DNA of 64,000 nucleotides from Flavobacterium hydrophilum (GTDB lineage Bacteria; Bacteroidota; Bacteroidia; Flavobacteriales; Flavobacteriaceae): NCBI RefSeq assembly GCF_003202405.1, contig NZ_QJHL01000002.1, positions 372,001 to 436,000 on the forward strand, written 5' to 3'. Below are positions 27,718 to 36,540 of the stretch, one piece after another. The notes below the pieces were generated by a model. That model did not search any database and was not told where the DNA came from. It saw nothing but the letters and a program-made list of their open reading frames with translations. Numbering within the stretch: the first letter of the stretch is position 1; every line of letters begins with the position of its first letter. A program made the position numbers and the translations under genes.

Positions 27718-28101
27718 ATGGGATTTTTTTCAGAATTTAAGGCATTTGCAATGAAAGGCAATGTAGTTGACCTTGCTGTTGCTGTAATTATCGGAGCTGC
27801 TTTTGGTAAGATTGTAAGTTCATTAATTGATGATGTAATTACGCCATTGATATTAAAACCTGCTTTAGAGGCTGCTCATTTGTCAAGTATTGAGCAATTA
27901 ACCGCTTTCGGAGGTGTAAAATACGGAATGTTTCTTTCGGCGGTAATTAACTTTGTAATTGTGGCATTTGTTTTATTCCTGATTATTAAAGGATTAAATA
28001 ATCTTAAAAAGAAAGAAGAGCCAGCACCGAATCAACCAGCGGCGCCTACTCAGGAAGAACTGCTTACTCAGATTAGAGATCTTTTGAAAAATAAACAATA
28101 A
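27718..28101 (+). CDS. mscL: Large-conductance mechanosensitive channel MscL
   Basis: MscL opens under high membrane tension to release solutes after osmotic downshock. The 127-residue length is typical. The N-terminal amphipathic helix FFSEFKAFAMKGNVVDLAV leads into TM1 (AVIIGAAFGKIVSSLIDDVITP, the pore helix with small residues), a short periplasmic loop, TM2 (YGMFLSAVINFVIVAFVLFLII) and the C-terminal bundle with EELLTQIRDLL. It has its own terminator; the spacing of 70 bases to murF-alr allows either shared or separate transcription. Confidence 0.96.
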   Translation: MGFFSEFKAFAMKGNVVDLAVAVIIGAAFGKIVSSLIDDVITPLILKPALEAAHLSSIEQLTAFGGVKYGMFLSAVINFVIVAFVLFLIIKGLNNLKKKEEPAPNQPAAPTQEELLTQIRDLLKNKQ

Positions 28102-28131
28102 TACAATATACCGCTACACTAAGTCTAACTT

Positions 28132-28159
28132 AACCGCTTCTTGATTGAGCGGTTTTTTT
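28132..28159 (+). terminator. Intrinsic terminator of mscL
   Basis: The arms AACCGCT and AGCGGTT are followed by a run of seven T. It starts 30 bases after the mscL stop. Confidence 0.85.
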
Positions 28160-28174
28160 ATTAATAAAGTTTCT

Positions 28175-29743
28175 TTATTCTAATATTATTTTCTTAACCA
28201 CCGTAGCTCCCTCTCTTTCAAGATAAATATAATAAATACCGCTTGGTGAACCAGCTAAATTGATAGTGTTATTGTTTGAATCTCCTACGAATTTTGTTGT
28301 TTTTACTAATTTTCCTAAGGCATCGTAAATCGTTGCTTTTTCAAGTGTGATATTGTCAATGTAGACTTCTCCTTTTGAAGGATTGGGGTAAAGGGCTATT
28401 GTATTAAAAACTGATTCTGAAATATCTAATGATGGGCAGTTGAGGCTGTAACTTGCTGTTGCGTCTTTTGCTGTGGACCAATTGGTATTAGAGTAAGCAA
28501 CATCATCTACTTGGATACAACTTAAATTTGGGTTATAAAAAATCTTTATTTTACCTGTTCCAATTAGTGTGTTTTTTCCATTCTTTAAGTTTAGACTATT
28601 TAATAATGGATTATTTGAACAATGCAAACTAGTCAGAGCTGTATTTTTAGAAACATCCAAACTAGTAAATTTATTGGTATTGCAACGTAAATTAGTCAAA
28701 GACGCATTTTTAGAAACATCCAAACTAGTTAATTCATTAAGTGTACAATACAAAGTAGTAAGAGCTGTATTTTTAGAAACATCTAAGCTACTTAATTTAT
28801 TATCACCGCAAATCAAAGAAGTTAAAGCAATGTTTTTTGATATATCTAAATTTGTTAATAGATTATTTTCGCAATCTAAAGTTTTTAAAGCTGTATTTTT
28901 AGAAACATTAAGAATGTTTAATAGATTACCCCCACATTCTAAGGAAATCAAAGCAGTATTTGTAGTAATATCCAAATTGTTTAATTCGTTAAAACCGCAA
29001 TTTAAAGAAGTTAAAGCTATATTTTTAGCAAAATCCAGATTAGTTAAACGATTGGAACTACAGTCTAAAGAAGTCAAAGCAATATTTTTAGTAATGTTCA
29101 AACCAATCAATTCGTTAACACGACAATTTAAAGAAGTCAAAGCGGTGTTTGTAGAGACATTTAAATTGGTTAATATATTTTGATGACACTCTAAAGTTTT
29201 TAAAGCTGTATTTGAAGCAATATTCAAACTAGTTAATTGATTAATGCCACACGACAGATAAATCAAAGACGTGTTTTTAGTAACATCCAAACTAGTTATT
29301 GCATTTTGTCCGCAAGCTAAGTATGTCAAGGCTGTATTTAGAACAACATTCAAACCGCTCAATTGATTCAAATAACAATATAGAAGGGTCAAAGAAGTAT
29401 TTTTAGAAACATCTAAATTGCTCAATTTATTGTAGCTGCAATCTAAAGAGGTCAAAGCTGTGTTTTTAGAAACATCTAAACTGAGTAATTGATTTTTATT
29501 ACAATTCAAATAAGTCAACGCCGAAAAATTCTGAATACCGGTTAGATCAGAAATAGAACTTGATGAAACATCCAAGGAAGTTAAAGTATTTATTTTTGCA
29601 GTCAAAACTTTGCCATCGGGAACACCAGAATCAATGCCAAGAGCAATTAATTTATTCTCAAAATTTATATCCGGAATAAATGTGTCTTGACCAAAAGAAG
29701 ATAAACTAGCTAGGAAAAGTAATAAGAGTAATTTTATTTTCAT
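28175..29743 (-). CDS. Secreted leucine-rich-repeat-like protein with T9SS sorting domain
   Basis: 522 residues from the ATG at 29743, which gives a clean signal peptide (MKIKLLLLLFLASLSSFGQ); an upstream ATG at 29761 would spoil it. Residues about 80-375 hold 14 exact 21-residue repeats of the type LDVSKNTALTSLDCSNNKLTS, with Leu at positions 1, 9 and 12, Cys at 14 and Asn at 17. They should form a solenoid of short beta strands. The last 75 residues (ALYPNPSKGEVYID ... VVKKIILE) are a type A sorting domain for type IX secretion and cell-surface attachment. The ligand is unknown; adhesion is a reasonable guess. Confidence 0.88.
   Translation of the reverse strand: MKIKLLLLLFLASLSSFGQDTFIPDINFENKLIALGIDSGVPDGKVLTAKINTLTSLDVSSSSISDLTGIQNFSALTYLNCNKNQLLSLDVSKNTALTSLDCSYNKLSNLDVSKNTSLTLLYCYLNQLSGLNVVLNTALTYLACGQNAITSLDVTKNTSLIYLSCGINQLTSLNIASNTALKTLECHQNILTNLNVSTNTALTSLNCRVNELIGLNITKNIALTSLDCSSNRLTNLDFAKNIALTSLNCGFNELNNLDITTNTALISLECGGNLLNILNVSKNTALKTLDCENNLLTNLDISKNIALTSLICGDNKLSSLDVSKNTALTTLYCTLNELTSLDVSKNASLTNLRCNTNKFTSLDVSKNTALTSLHCSNNPLLNSLNLKNGKNTLIGTGKIKIFYNPNLSCIQVDDVAYSNTNWSTAKDATASYSLNCPSLDISESVFNTIALYPNPSKGEVYIDNITLEKATIYDALGKLVKTTKFVGDSNNNTINLAGSPSGIYYIYLEREGATVVKKIILE
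28590..29510 (-). repeat. Array of 63-bp tandem repeats inside the LRR-like gene
   Basis: About 14 coding units of exactly 63 bp, imperfect at DNA level, with no indels between units. Words such as TTTTTAGAAACATC recur at 63-bp spacing on the plus strand. Regular phase suggests growth by unequal recombination under selection for the 21-residue fold. A repeat-driven open frame on the opposite strand (28569-29183) is a by-product. Confidence 0.8.
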
Positions 29744-30003
29744 AAGTAAATTAGTGGTCATTTCAAGATGGGCAAATGTATTAAATATAGTTTATTTCAC
29801 TATGGTTACCTACAATATTAATTTCCAAGTCTTTTAATTTTGGTTTAAATAAGTGAGATAAAAGTTCTTGTTTTCAAAACTAATTTATATTTAATAGTTT
29901 CAAAATCTTTAGTGCAATTTATTCTATGTTGTACTAAAGATTGATGTTAGGTATAATACAAAATGTTTCGTTTGTAACAATTTGTTGTTTTTTGTGAATT
30001 GAA
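29744..30003. other. AT-rich intergenic region between the LRR-like gene and asd
   Basis: On the minus strand TACATTTG (29773-29780) is a -7 box match 30 bases upstream of the LRR-like gene. The rest has no gene or repeat I can support. Confidence 0.4.
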
Positions 30004-30033
30004 TTGTATTAGTGTTTATTATCCTTACTTTTG
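30004..30033 (+). promoter_or_regulatory. Promoter of asd
   Basis: TTG (30004-30006), 19 bases, then TACTTTTG (30026-30033), a full match to the flavobacterial -33/-7 pattern. The start of asd is 38 bases further on. Confidence 0.65.
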
Positions 30034-30071
30034 CAATCTAAATTAGAACATTCATAATAAAAAATATAAAA

Positions 30072-31061
30072 ATGAGAATAGCGGTTGTAGGCGCCACCGG
30101 TATGGTAGGCGAGATAATGTTAAAAGTTTTAGCAGAAAGAAATTTTCCGGTTACAGAATTAATTCCTGTTGCTTCAGAGAAATCTGTTGGTAAAGAAATC
30201 GAATATAAAGGACAAAAATATAAAGTTGTTGGTTTGCAGACTGCGGTTGATTTAAAAGCAGATATTGCTGTTTTCTCTGCGGGTGGTGATACTTCTCTGG
30301 AATGGGCACCAAAATTTGCTGCTGCAGGAACAACTGTTATTGACAATTCATCTGCATGGAGAATGGATCCGACAAAAAAACTGATCGTTCCTGAAATCAA
30401 CGCAGAGTCTTTAACTAAAGAAGATAAAATCATTGCAAATCCAAACTGCTCTACGATTCAGATGGTATTGACTTTGGCTCCTTTGCATAGAAAATACAAC
30501 ATTAAAAGAATTATTGTTTCGACTTACCAATCGATTACCGGTACTGGTGTAAAAGCGGTTAGACAGTTAGAAAATGAATACGCAGGAATAGAAGGTGATA
30601 TGGCGTACAAATATCCAATTCACAGAAATGCAATTCCACAATGCGATAGTTTCGAAGCAAATGGATACACGAAAGAAGAAATGAAATTAGTTCGTGAAAC
30701 TCAAAAAATCCTTGCAGATAATACGATCAGAGTTACGGCTACTGCAGTTCGCGTTCCTGTTGTTGGAGGTCATAGTGAGGCTGTAAATGTTGAGTTTACC
30801 AATGATTTTGAAGTGAATGAAGTTCGCGAAATTTTACAAAATACTGATGGAGTAGTGGTTCAGGATGACCTTGATGCGTTTTCTTATCCAATGCCATTAT
30901 TTGCTGAAGGTAAAAATGAAGTTTTTGTTGGAAGAATCCGTCGTGACGAAAGCCAGCCAAATACTCTTAACATGTGGATCGTTGCTGATAACTTAAGAAA
31001 AGGTGCTGCGACAAACACAATCCAAATTGCTGAATATTTAATTCAGGCTGGGTTGGTATAA
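30072..31061 (+). CDS. asd: Aspartate-semialdehyde dehydrogenase
   Basis: Asd reduces aspartyl phosphate to aspartate semialdehyde with NADPH, the branch point to lysine/diaminopimelate, methionine and threonine. The 329-residue protein opens MRIAVVGATGMVGEIML (dinucleotide fold). The catalytic Cys126 is in NPNCSTIQM, and the acyl-enzyme His lies in VPVVGGHSEAVNVEF. It is monocistronic, with a promoter at 30004 and a terminator 30 bases after the stop. Confidence 0.96.
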   Translation: MRIAVVGATGMVGEIMLKVLAERNFPVTELIPVASEKSVGKEIEYKGQKYKVVGLQTAVDLKADIAVFSAGGDTSLEWAPKFAAAGTTVIDNSSAWRMDPTKKLIVPEINAESLTKEDKIIANPNCSTIQMVLTLAPLHRKYNIKRIIVSTYQSITGTGVKAVRQLENEYAGIEGDMAYKYPIHRNAIPQCDSFEANGYTKEEMKLVRETQKILADNTIRVTATAVRVPVVGGHSEAVNVEFTNDFEVNEVREILQNTDGVVVQDDLDAFSYPMPLFAEGKNEVFVGRIRRDESQPNTLNMWIVADNLRKGAATNTIQIAEYLIQAGLV

Positions 31062-31090
31062 ACTGAGGTTACAAAAATTGTTATAAAGAG

Positions 31091-31126
31091 AAAACCGTAA
31101 TTACGAAAAGTGATTACGGTTTTTTT
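31091..31126 (+). terminator. Intrinsic terminator of asd
   Basis: The arms AAACCGTAAT and ATTACGGTTT are followed by a T run. Confidence 0.9.
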
Positions 31127-31142
31127 ATTGGTATAAGTAAAT

Positions 31143-31176
31143 AAAAAAGCGAGAAACTTAAATTCTCGCTTTTTTT
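31143..31176 (-). terminator. Terminator of the ferredoxin gene (usable in both directions)
   Basis: The arms AAAAAAGCGAGAA and TTCTCGCTTTTTT enclose a short loop. A and T runs on the two sides allow termination from either strand. It ends 6 bases from the ferredoxin stop. Confidence 0.8.
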
Positions 31177-31181
31177 ATATT

Positions 31182-31499
31182 TTAATATTCCGGAGCCAGT
31201 TCAAGTTCCAGTCCTTCTAATTCAGTAGTAATTGGAATCTGACATCCTAAACGGCTGTTAGACTTAACATAAAATGCTTCTGAGAGCATGGCTTCCTCTT
31301 CATCTCCCATTTCCGGTAATGCAACATCATTTAGAACGTAACACTGGCAGGAAGCACACATCGCCATTCCGCCACAAGTTCCTTCTACAGGAAGTTCGTA
31401 GGCTTTGCATAACTCCATTATATTCATTGCCATATCCGTTGGAGCCTGTAATTCGTGTATTACTCCTTCACGGTCTTTAATCTTTATTAATACATCCAT
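31182..31499 (-). CDS. [2Fe-2S] ferredoxin, adrenodoxin type
   Basis: A 105-residue electron carrier. The cluster ligands follow the adrenodoxin pattern C-x5-C-x2-C then C: Cys42, Cys48, Cys51 and Cys86, the last in RLGCQIPI. An additional Cys53 makes a CQC. ISC-type ferredoxins of this kind give electrons for iron-sulfur assembly or to P450-like and other oxidoreductases. NifU-like and Mrp-like genes on the same strand upstream support a link to Fe-S biogenesis, though a 161-residue unknown gene intervenes. Confidence 0.9.
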   Translation of the reverse strand: MDVLIKIKDREGVIHELQAPTDMAMNIMELCKAYELPVEGTCGGMAMCASCQCYVLNDVALPEMGDEEEAMLSEAFYVKSNSRLGCQIPITTELEGLELELAPEY

Positions 31500-31560
31500 T
31501 TTAAATTATTGGAATTTATTGCTTAGAATTTGATAACGTGAACAAACCCTAAAATTTATA

Positions 31561-32046
31561 TTAACTATTTGGTTTTAAGCTAAAAGCGTATTCTTTTGTA
31601 CTACTGTCTTTAATGTGCATTTTTAATCCAATTAAATTGCCTCCTTTTTCCAGTAATGTTACTATAGCAATTACAGAGTAATAATCATTATCAGACTGAA
31701 AAATCAAAGTTCCTTCATATGTTGAATTTAGGACACCCTGCTTATCACTCTGAGCAGCTAATTTTCTTGGATGAGAAAAATCTGCTGTGCTGTAAGTCGC
31801 TTTATTGGAGAACTTTGCTTTTCCTTCGCAAAAATCATATAAAAAATCGTAATTACCAATTCTAAGGCTGCCTTCTTCATTTTTGCTATTGACAGAAAAT
31901 ACAATTTTCCCTGAATAACTGTAATCAGACCATTCTTCAGATTCATTTAGCCAGGCTTTATCTACAATTAATGTTTCCGTCCCTTGCTGAGCATAATTTG
32001 GAGCAACTGAAAATAAAAGCAATAACAATATGTAATATTTTTTCAT
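31561..32046 (-). CDS. Exported protein of unknown function
   Basis: 161 residues with a clear signal peptide (MKKYYILLLLLFSVAPNYAQ). The mature part is rich in predicted beta strands (SYSGKIVFSV, GSLRIGNYDFLYDF, YEGTLIFQS, YYSVIAIVTLLEKGGNLIGLKM) and probably folds as a small periplasmic or surface beta protein. I do not recognise a family. It lies between nifU-like and ferredoxin genes on the same strand but has wide gaps on the upstream side (204 bases), so it may be independent. Confidence 0.65.
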   Translation of the reverse strand: MKKYYILLLLLFSVAPNYAQQGTETLIVDKAWLNESEEWSDYSYSGKIVFSVNSKNEEGSLRIGNYDFLYDFCEGKAKFSNKATYSTADFSHPRKLAAQSDKQGVLNSTYEGTLIFQSDNDYYSVIAIVTLLEKGGNLIGLKMHIKDSSTKEYAFSLKPNS

Positions 32047-32250
32047 GATTTAAGATTTTAAGGGGTTCTGTTACAAATTTAAGTTAAATGTGTAACAATT
32101 TCTTAACAAAATGTCTTAAATCTTTGTGCTATTTTTTATTGGAATCGCAAAAAATATTGTCTTTTGATTGTTTTGTTGAAAAATATCTATTAAAACAAGT
32201 CAAATATCCATTATTCTTGTTAAATATTCAAACTCAAAAAAGGGAGCTTA

Positions 32251-32502
32251 TTACATGATATTTACCACAGTTTCTATTTGCGGAGCATATTTTTTAATAG
32301 TTGTTTCTACGCCTGCTTTTAAGGTCATCTGATTAACGCTGCAGCTAATGCATGCTCCTTCAAGACGCACTTTTACATGCTTATCGTCTTCTATTGAAAT
32401 CAGCGTAATGTCCCCACCATCAGAATTTAAAAAAGGTCTGATTTCATCAAGAGCCAATAATACGTTGCTTGTTAATTCTTCTGTTGTCATAATGTTTTTC
32501 AA
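32251..32502 (-). CDS. NifU-like C-terminal domain protein (Fe-S scaffold)
   Basis: 83 residues, equal to a single NifU C-terminal (Nfu) domain. The conserved LNSDGGDITLISI and Cys51-x-x-Cys54 (CISC) are present; two monomers would share a [4Fe-4S] cluster through these Cys. It is a carrier or scaffold for cluster delivery. It lies 86 bases downstream of the Mrp gene on the same strand, a recurrent pairing that supports a joint role in Fe-S delivery. Confidence 0.93.
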   Translation of the reverse strand: MKNIMTTEELTSNVLLALDEIRPFLNSDGGDITLISIEDDKHVKVRLEGACISCSVNQMTLKAGVETTIKKYAPQIETVVNIM

Positions 32503-32516
32503 TTAGAAAATTAGTC

Positions 32517-32568
32517 AATTAGAAAATTAGATAATGAGTTAGATTGACAATTATCTAATTTTCTAATT
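32517..32568. repeat. Perfect 19-bp inverted repeat between mrp and nifU-like genes
   Basis: The arms AATTAGAAAATTAGATAAT (32517-32535) and ATTATCTAATTTTCTAATT (32550-32568) are perfect complements, and a partial extra copy of the left arm precedes them. It may be a repeat remnant that forms a hairpin in the mrp-nifU message and tunes the downstream gene. Confidence 0.6.
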
Positions 32569-32588
32569 ATCTCATTGTCTCATTTATA

Positions 32589-33719
32589 TTAATTCTTTTT
32601 AACTGCTGAACAACCCGCCATTGTTGTAATTTTTATGGCTTCTGTTGCAGGCAGGCTTTCATTTCTGTTTACTGTTTCCTGAACTACTTTTCGGGTAATT
32701 TCTTCAAATACAGTTTCAATTGCTGAAGCTGTTTGTAAAGCCGCCGGACGTCCATAATCTCCAGCTTCACGAATAGATTGTACAATTGGAACTTCTCCTA
32801 AAAATGGGACATTTAAATCTTCTGCAAGATTTTTTGCTCCTTCCTGTCCAAAAATATAATATTTATTGTCAGGCAATTCTTCTGGTGTAAAGTACGCCAT
32901 ATTTTCGATAATTCCCAAAACAGGGACATTAATATTGTCCTGCATAAACATTGCCACTCCTTTTTTAGCATCTGCTAAAGCCACAGCTTGTGGTGTACTC
33001 ACGACAACAGCTCCTGTTATAGGTAGTGACTGCATGATTGATAAATGGATATCTCCTGTTCCCGGAGGCAGGTCAATAAGCATGAAATCTAATTCTCCCC
33101 AATCTGCATCAAAAATCATTTGGTTCAATGCTTTTGCAGCCATTGGACCTCTCCATATTACAGCCTGGCTGGGTGCTGTAAAAAATCCGATTGAAAGCAT
33201 TTTGATTTCATAACTTTCAACGGGTTTCATTTTAGATTTTCCGTCAACAGTAATCGAAATTGGTTTTTCATTTTCAACATCAAACATAATTGGCATTGAC
33301 GGACCATAAATATCAGCATCAAGAACACCAACTGAAAAACCCATTTTTGCCAGTGTTACGGCTAAATTTGCTGTAACAGTAGATTTTCCAACACCGCCTT
33401 TTCCAGAGGCAACAGCTACAATATTTTTGATTCCCGGAATAGCACGCCCTTTAATTTCGTTTTTTTCCGGAGTTTCTACCTTAATGTTTACTTTAATTTT
33501 TGCTTCTGGCGATATTAATTCATGAATTGTTTTTTTAATATCATCTTCAGCTCTTTTTTTAATGTGCATAGCAGGTGTATGAAGTACTAAATCTACCACA
33601 ACCTCATCGCCAAATGTAATAACGTTGGCAACAGCACCGCTTTCAACCATATTTTTACCTTCTCCTGCTATGGTTATCGTTTCCAGAGCTTTAAGGATTT
33701 CTTTTCTATCTAATTTCAT
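32589..33719 (-). CDS. Mrp/NBP35 family Fe-S carrier ATPase
   Basis: 376 residues. An N-terminal MIP18/DUF59 domain (1-90) precedes a P-loop ATPase with the deviant Walker A GKGGVGKST (near 108-116), DADIYGPSMP and DLPPGTGDIHLS. Mrp/ApbC proteins bind and hand over [4Fe-4S] clusters using ATP. The C-terminus ends CSAVKKN with one Cys, without the paired CxxC of many Mrp proteins; the NifU-like protein downstream carries a CxxC instead. It heads a likely mrp-nifU operon; the -7 box is at 33792. Confidence 0.92.
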   Translation of the reverse strand: MKLDRKEILKALETITIAGEGKNMVESGAVANVITFGDEVVVDLVLHTPAMHIKKRAEDDIKKTIHELISPEAKIKVNIKVETPEKNEIKGRAIPGIKNIVAVASGKGGVGKSTVTANLAVTLAKMGFSVGVLDADIYGPSMPIMFDVENEKPISITVDGKSKMKPVESYEIKMLSIGFFTAPSQAVIWRGPMAAKALNQMIFDADWGELDFMLIDLPPGTGDIHLSIMQSLPITGAVVVSTPQAVALADAKKGVAMFMQDNINVPVLGIIENMAYFTPEELPDNKYYIFGQEGAKNLAEDLNVPFLGEVPIVQSIREAGDYGRPAALQTASAIETVFEEITRKVVQETVNRNESLPATEAIKITTMAGCSAVKKN

Positions 33720-33791
33720 TTTTGATATAATATTTTCTAATGAGTGAAATTAATTTTTAAGTGCTATTTTATTTAAACTAATTTCAGTTTG

Positions 33792-33799
33792 CAAAGATA
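33792..33799 (-). promoter_or_regulatory. -7 box of the mrp gene
   Basis: On the minus strand TATCTTTG, flanked by GC on the downstream side, matches TAnnTTTG. It is 73 bases upstream of the mrp start. Confidence 0.45.
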
Positions 33800-33931
33800 A
33801 CGCATTATGTTTGGATTTTTATGGTTTTGAATTGTATTTGTTGATATTACAATTATTCAAAATGATAAAGTGTGTTTTTTAAAAGAGATTCTGACTTTTT
33901 TAACCACAAGAAATATAAAAATGAGTGAGAA

Positions 33932-33971
33932 ACAAAAATAAACCCGCCAGGATTCTGATTTGGCGGGTTAC
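33932..33971 (-). terminator. Terminator of the ABC efflux operon
   Basis: The arms AACCCGCCA (33941-33949) and TGGCGGGTT (33961-33969) are followed on the minus strand by a T-rich run. It lies 22 bases past the permease stop. Confidence 0.85.
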
Positions 33972-33992
33972 TTAAAAAAAATGGTCTACAAG

Positions 33993-36425
33993 TTATTCGT
34001 ATTTTAGGTATTTAAGAATATCAATTTTTGTTACCTGATATGCTTTTGCTAAGACAATTATCAAAGTTAATGCCAATAATGAAATTAGTGATATCGAAAA
34101 CGGAACAACCGAAATATTAATTCTAAAAGCAAAATCTTCAAGCCATTTTTCTAATAGAATATACGCTGGTACAATTCCGACTGCAAATCCCATTAAGCAG
34201 AAAATGATGTATTGTTTTGATAATTCTTTAAGCAGTATATCTGTTTCGGCACCAAGGGTTTTTCTTATGGCGATTTCTTTCAGTCTTCTTTCCATAGAAA
34301 AAGATGCTAAAGCAAATAATCCAAAAACAGCAATAATGATTACAACTAAATTTAAAATAAAAAACAGATTCTTTTGCTTAACCTGTTCTTCATAGGTTTT
34401 TGCAAATTGTTTGTTCACGAATTCGTAATCAAAAGGATAATCCGGATTTACATTTTTCTCCCAATAGCTTTTTAATCCTTTTAGGGTTTCAGATAAATTA
34501 TTTGGTGATACTTTTACCAAAACTCTAGAGAAATTATTCCATTTCAGGGTTTTTAGATTGATAAAAACCATTGGAGAAACCTTATTTTGCAAATCAGTTA
34601 AATTAAAATCTTTTACAACGCCCACAATTTTAAATTTCAAATTATCACCATTATCAATACTCCAGCCTGATGTTATCATGGTATTGATCGGGTTTTTAAG
34701 ATTTAGGGTTTTTACGAGCGTTTCATTAATAAGCATTCCGTTTACAGTGTCTGAAGCAAATTGAGGAGACAAGTCACGTCCTTCAAGGATCTTAATTTTC
34801 ATCATGTCAAGAAAACCGTAATCCATTTCGATGTTCTTTGGCTGTACAAAAATTCCATTATGATTAAATCCTGAACTTGAACCTTCATTACCTCCAAAAG
34901 TACCGGCAAATGTAGTAACATCGACAACTCCGGGTATTTTTTTGATTTCTTGTTTAGCGGTAAAATAATCCTGCGTTTTTGTCAGTCTGTTTTTGGTATT
35001 GTACGTAATCGAAAGTACCTGGTCACCGTTAAAACCAAGATCTTTATTCATCATATAATTAACCTGCGAATTAACAATTAATGCACCAATGATGAAAAAT
35101 GCAGCAATTCCAAACTGAAAAATAAGCATCGAATTGCGAATCCAGATTCCGCTTTTACTTCTCGAGAAATTACCTTTTAAAACCTTTAATGTTTCAAAAT
35201 TTGAGATATAAACAGCAGGGAAAATACCCGCAAAAATGAGTACTAATCCAAATATTAAAATGAGCTGCAGGTAAAATTCACCGCCATTCATAGTCAAAGT
35301 TTTTCTCAAAAAGGTGTTATAGTAGGGTAATGAAAGCTCTACAATAGCAAGTGCAAAAGCAATGGCAACCAAAGTAATTAAAGCCGTTTCAAAAATAAAC
35401 TGCATTATAATTTGCTTTTTTGTTGCGCCTACAATCTTGCGAACGCCTACTTCTTTGGCACGTTTGATAGCTGATGCGGTCGCCAGATTGATGTAGTTTA
35501 CCATAGATAAAACTAAAATCAAAACGGATAAACCGCCCATAATATAAAGCAATTTCAAGTTACCTTGTCCTTCAGGAAGATTTTGTCCCCCTGAGCTTTT
35601 TGTGCCATGCAAACGAGACGTTTTCAATTGGTTCAGTATTACTTTAATCTCGCCATTTTCTTTTAAATACTGTTCTACGGTCTGACCAGCTGCTTTCGCA
35701 TCCTTTACAGTTCTGTTGACATAATTTACATTTTGCATTTTCTTTAAAACTTCAGAAGCATCAGTGCCTCTTTTAGTTTTAACCATTAGAGCATAATTAA
35801 AATTTCCCCATTGATCCTTGTCGCCATCGCGTTTTATGCCGCTAAAAATATAATTTGGTTCGATCGAAGAAGGTTTGGTTACACGGTAAACTGCTTTTAC
35901 AGTATAATCTTTATTATTATACGAAATGGATTTTCCAATTGGATCATCATTTTTGAAAATCAGCTGCGCTTGTTCTTCAGATATAGCAGCACTGTTTTTT
36001 TCTTTCAAAATGTTCTTTTTGGCACCTTTTATAATTTCAAAAGGGAAAAAATCAAAAAAGTTCTCATCTGTGAGTGTAATTTTTTTATCCAGTATTTTTT
36101 GATCCTGAAATTTAATAACGCTCTCGTCGTACCAATTATAAAGAAAACACACTTTATCAATTTCCGGAATAGTGGCTTTACAAGTCTCGCCAAAAGGGAT
36201 TGAACTAGTAGCCCAAGTATCCCCCGTTGTGCCAATTTTGTTTAGTACAACGTAAACGTTTTCTTTTTCAGGATTCCATTGATCGTATGCATTCTCATTA
36301 TTCCAATATAAGATAGCAAAAATCACACTGGCAATTCCGATGCTTAATCCTAAAACATTTAAAAACGAAAACAGTTTGTTTTGCTTCAAATGATAAATAA
36401 ATATTTTAAACCAGTTCAAAATCAT
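33993..36425 (-). CDS. ABC transporter permease, FtsX/MacB type with two domains
   Basis: 810 residues. TM1 (about 20-40) is followed by a large periplasmic MacB-like domain, three TM helices (about 290-420, YIMGGLSVLILVLSMVNYINL and following), a second TM plus periplasmic domain (430-680) and three final TM helices (LVVIIIAVFGLFALASFS and following). AIKRAKEVGVRKIVGATKKQI and ERRLKEIAIRKTLGAETDIL are the paired FtsX coupling motifs. Such full-length permeases work with a MacB-like ATPase in mechanotransmission rather than transport through the membrane. It lies downstream of the ATPase and HlyD genes. Confidence 0.9.
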   Translation of the reverse strand: MILNWFKIFIYHLKQNKLFSFLNVLGLSIGIASVIFAILYWNNENAYDQWNPEKENVYVVLNKIGTTGDTWATSSIPFGETCKATIPEIDKVCFLYNWYDESVIKFQDQKILDKKITLTDENFFDFFPFEIIKGAKKNILKEKNSAAISEEQAQLIFKNDDPIGKSISYNNKDYTVKAVYRVTKPSSIEPNYIFSGIKRDGDKDQWGNFNYALMVKTKRGTDASEVLKKMQNVNYVNRTVKDAKAAGQTVEQYLKENGEIKVILNQLKTSRLHGTKSSGGQNLPEGQGNLKLLYIMGGLSVLILVLSMVNYINLATASAIKRAKEVGVRKIVGATKKQIIMQFIFETALITLVAIAFALAIVELSLPYYNTFLRKTLTMNGGEFYLQLILIFGLVLIFAGIFPAVYISNFETLKVLKGNFSRSKSGIWIRNSMLIFQFGIAAFFIIGALIVNSQVNYMMNKDLGFNGDQVLSITYNTKNRLTKTQDYFTAKQEIKKIPGVVDVTTFAGTFGGNEGSSSGFNHNGIFVQPKNIEMDYGFLDMMKIKILEGRDLSPQFASDTVNGMLINETLVKTLNLKNPINTMITSGWSIDNGDNLKFKIVGVVKDFNLTDLQNKVSPMVFINLKTLKWNNFSRVLVKVSPNNLSETLKGLKSYWEKNVNPDYPFDYEFVNKQFAKTYEEQVKQKNLFFILNLVVIIIAVFGLFALASFSMERRLKEIAIRKTLGAETDILLKELSKQYIIFCLMGFAVGIVPAYILLEKWLEDFAFRINISVVPFSISLISLLALTLIIVLAKAYQVTKIDILKYLKYE

Positions 36426-36540
36426 GGGATGTGTTGTTATAGTTATTCAGCGTGGACTGATTTTAAATAATTGCGAATATTTTGCAGACAAACTCTACCA
36501 GAATTATGATTGCAGTTACAATGAATTTTAGCATCTTTTC

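Noticed and set aside
28569..29183. 204-codon open frame opposite the LRR-like gene
   Set aside because: It mirrors the 63-bp coding repeats. Its sequence repeats with the same period and has no independent features, so it is an antisense by-product.
28590..29510. Regularly spaced repeats that could suggest a CRISPR array
   Set aside because: There are no unique spacers between repeats. The 63-bp units are contiguous coding repeats that translate to 21-residue units, and no cas gene is present.
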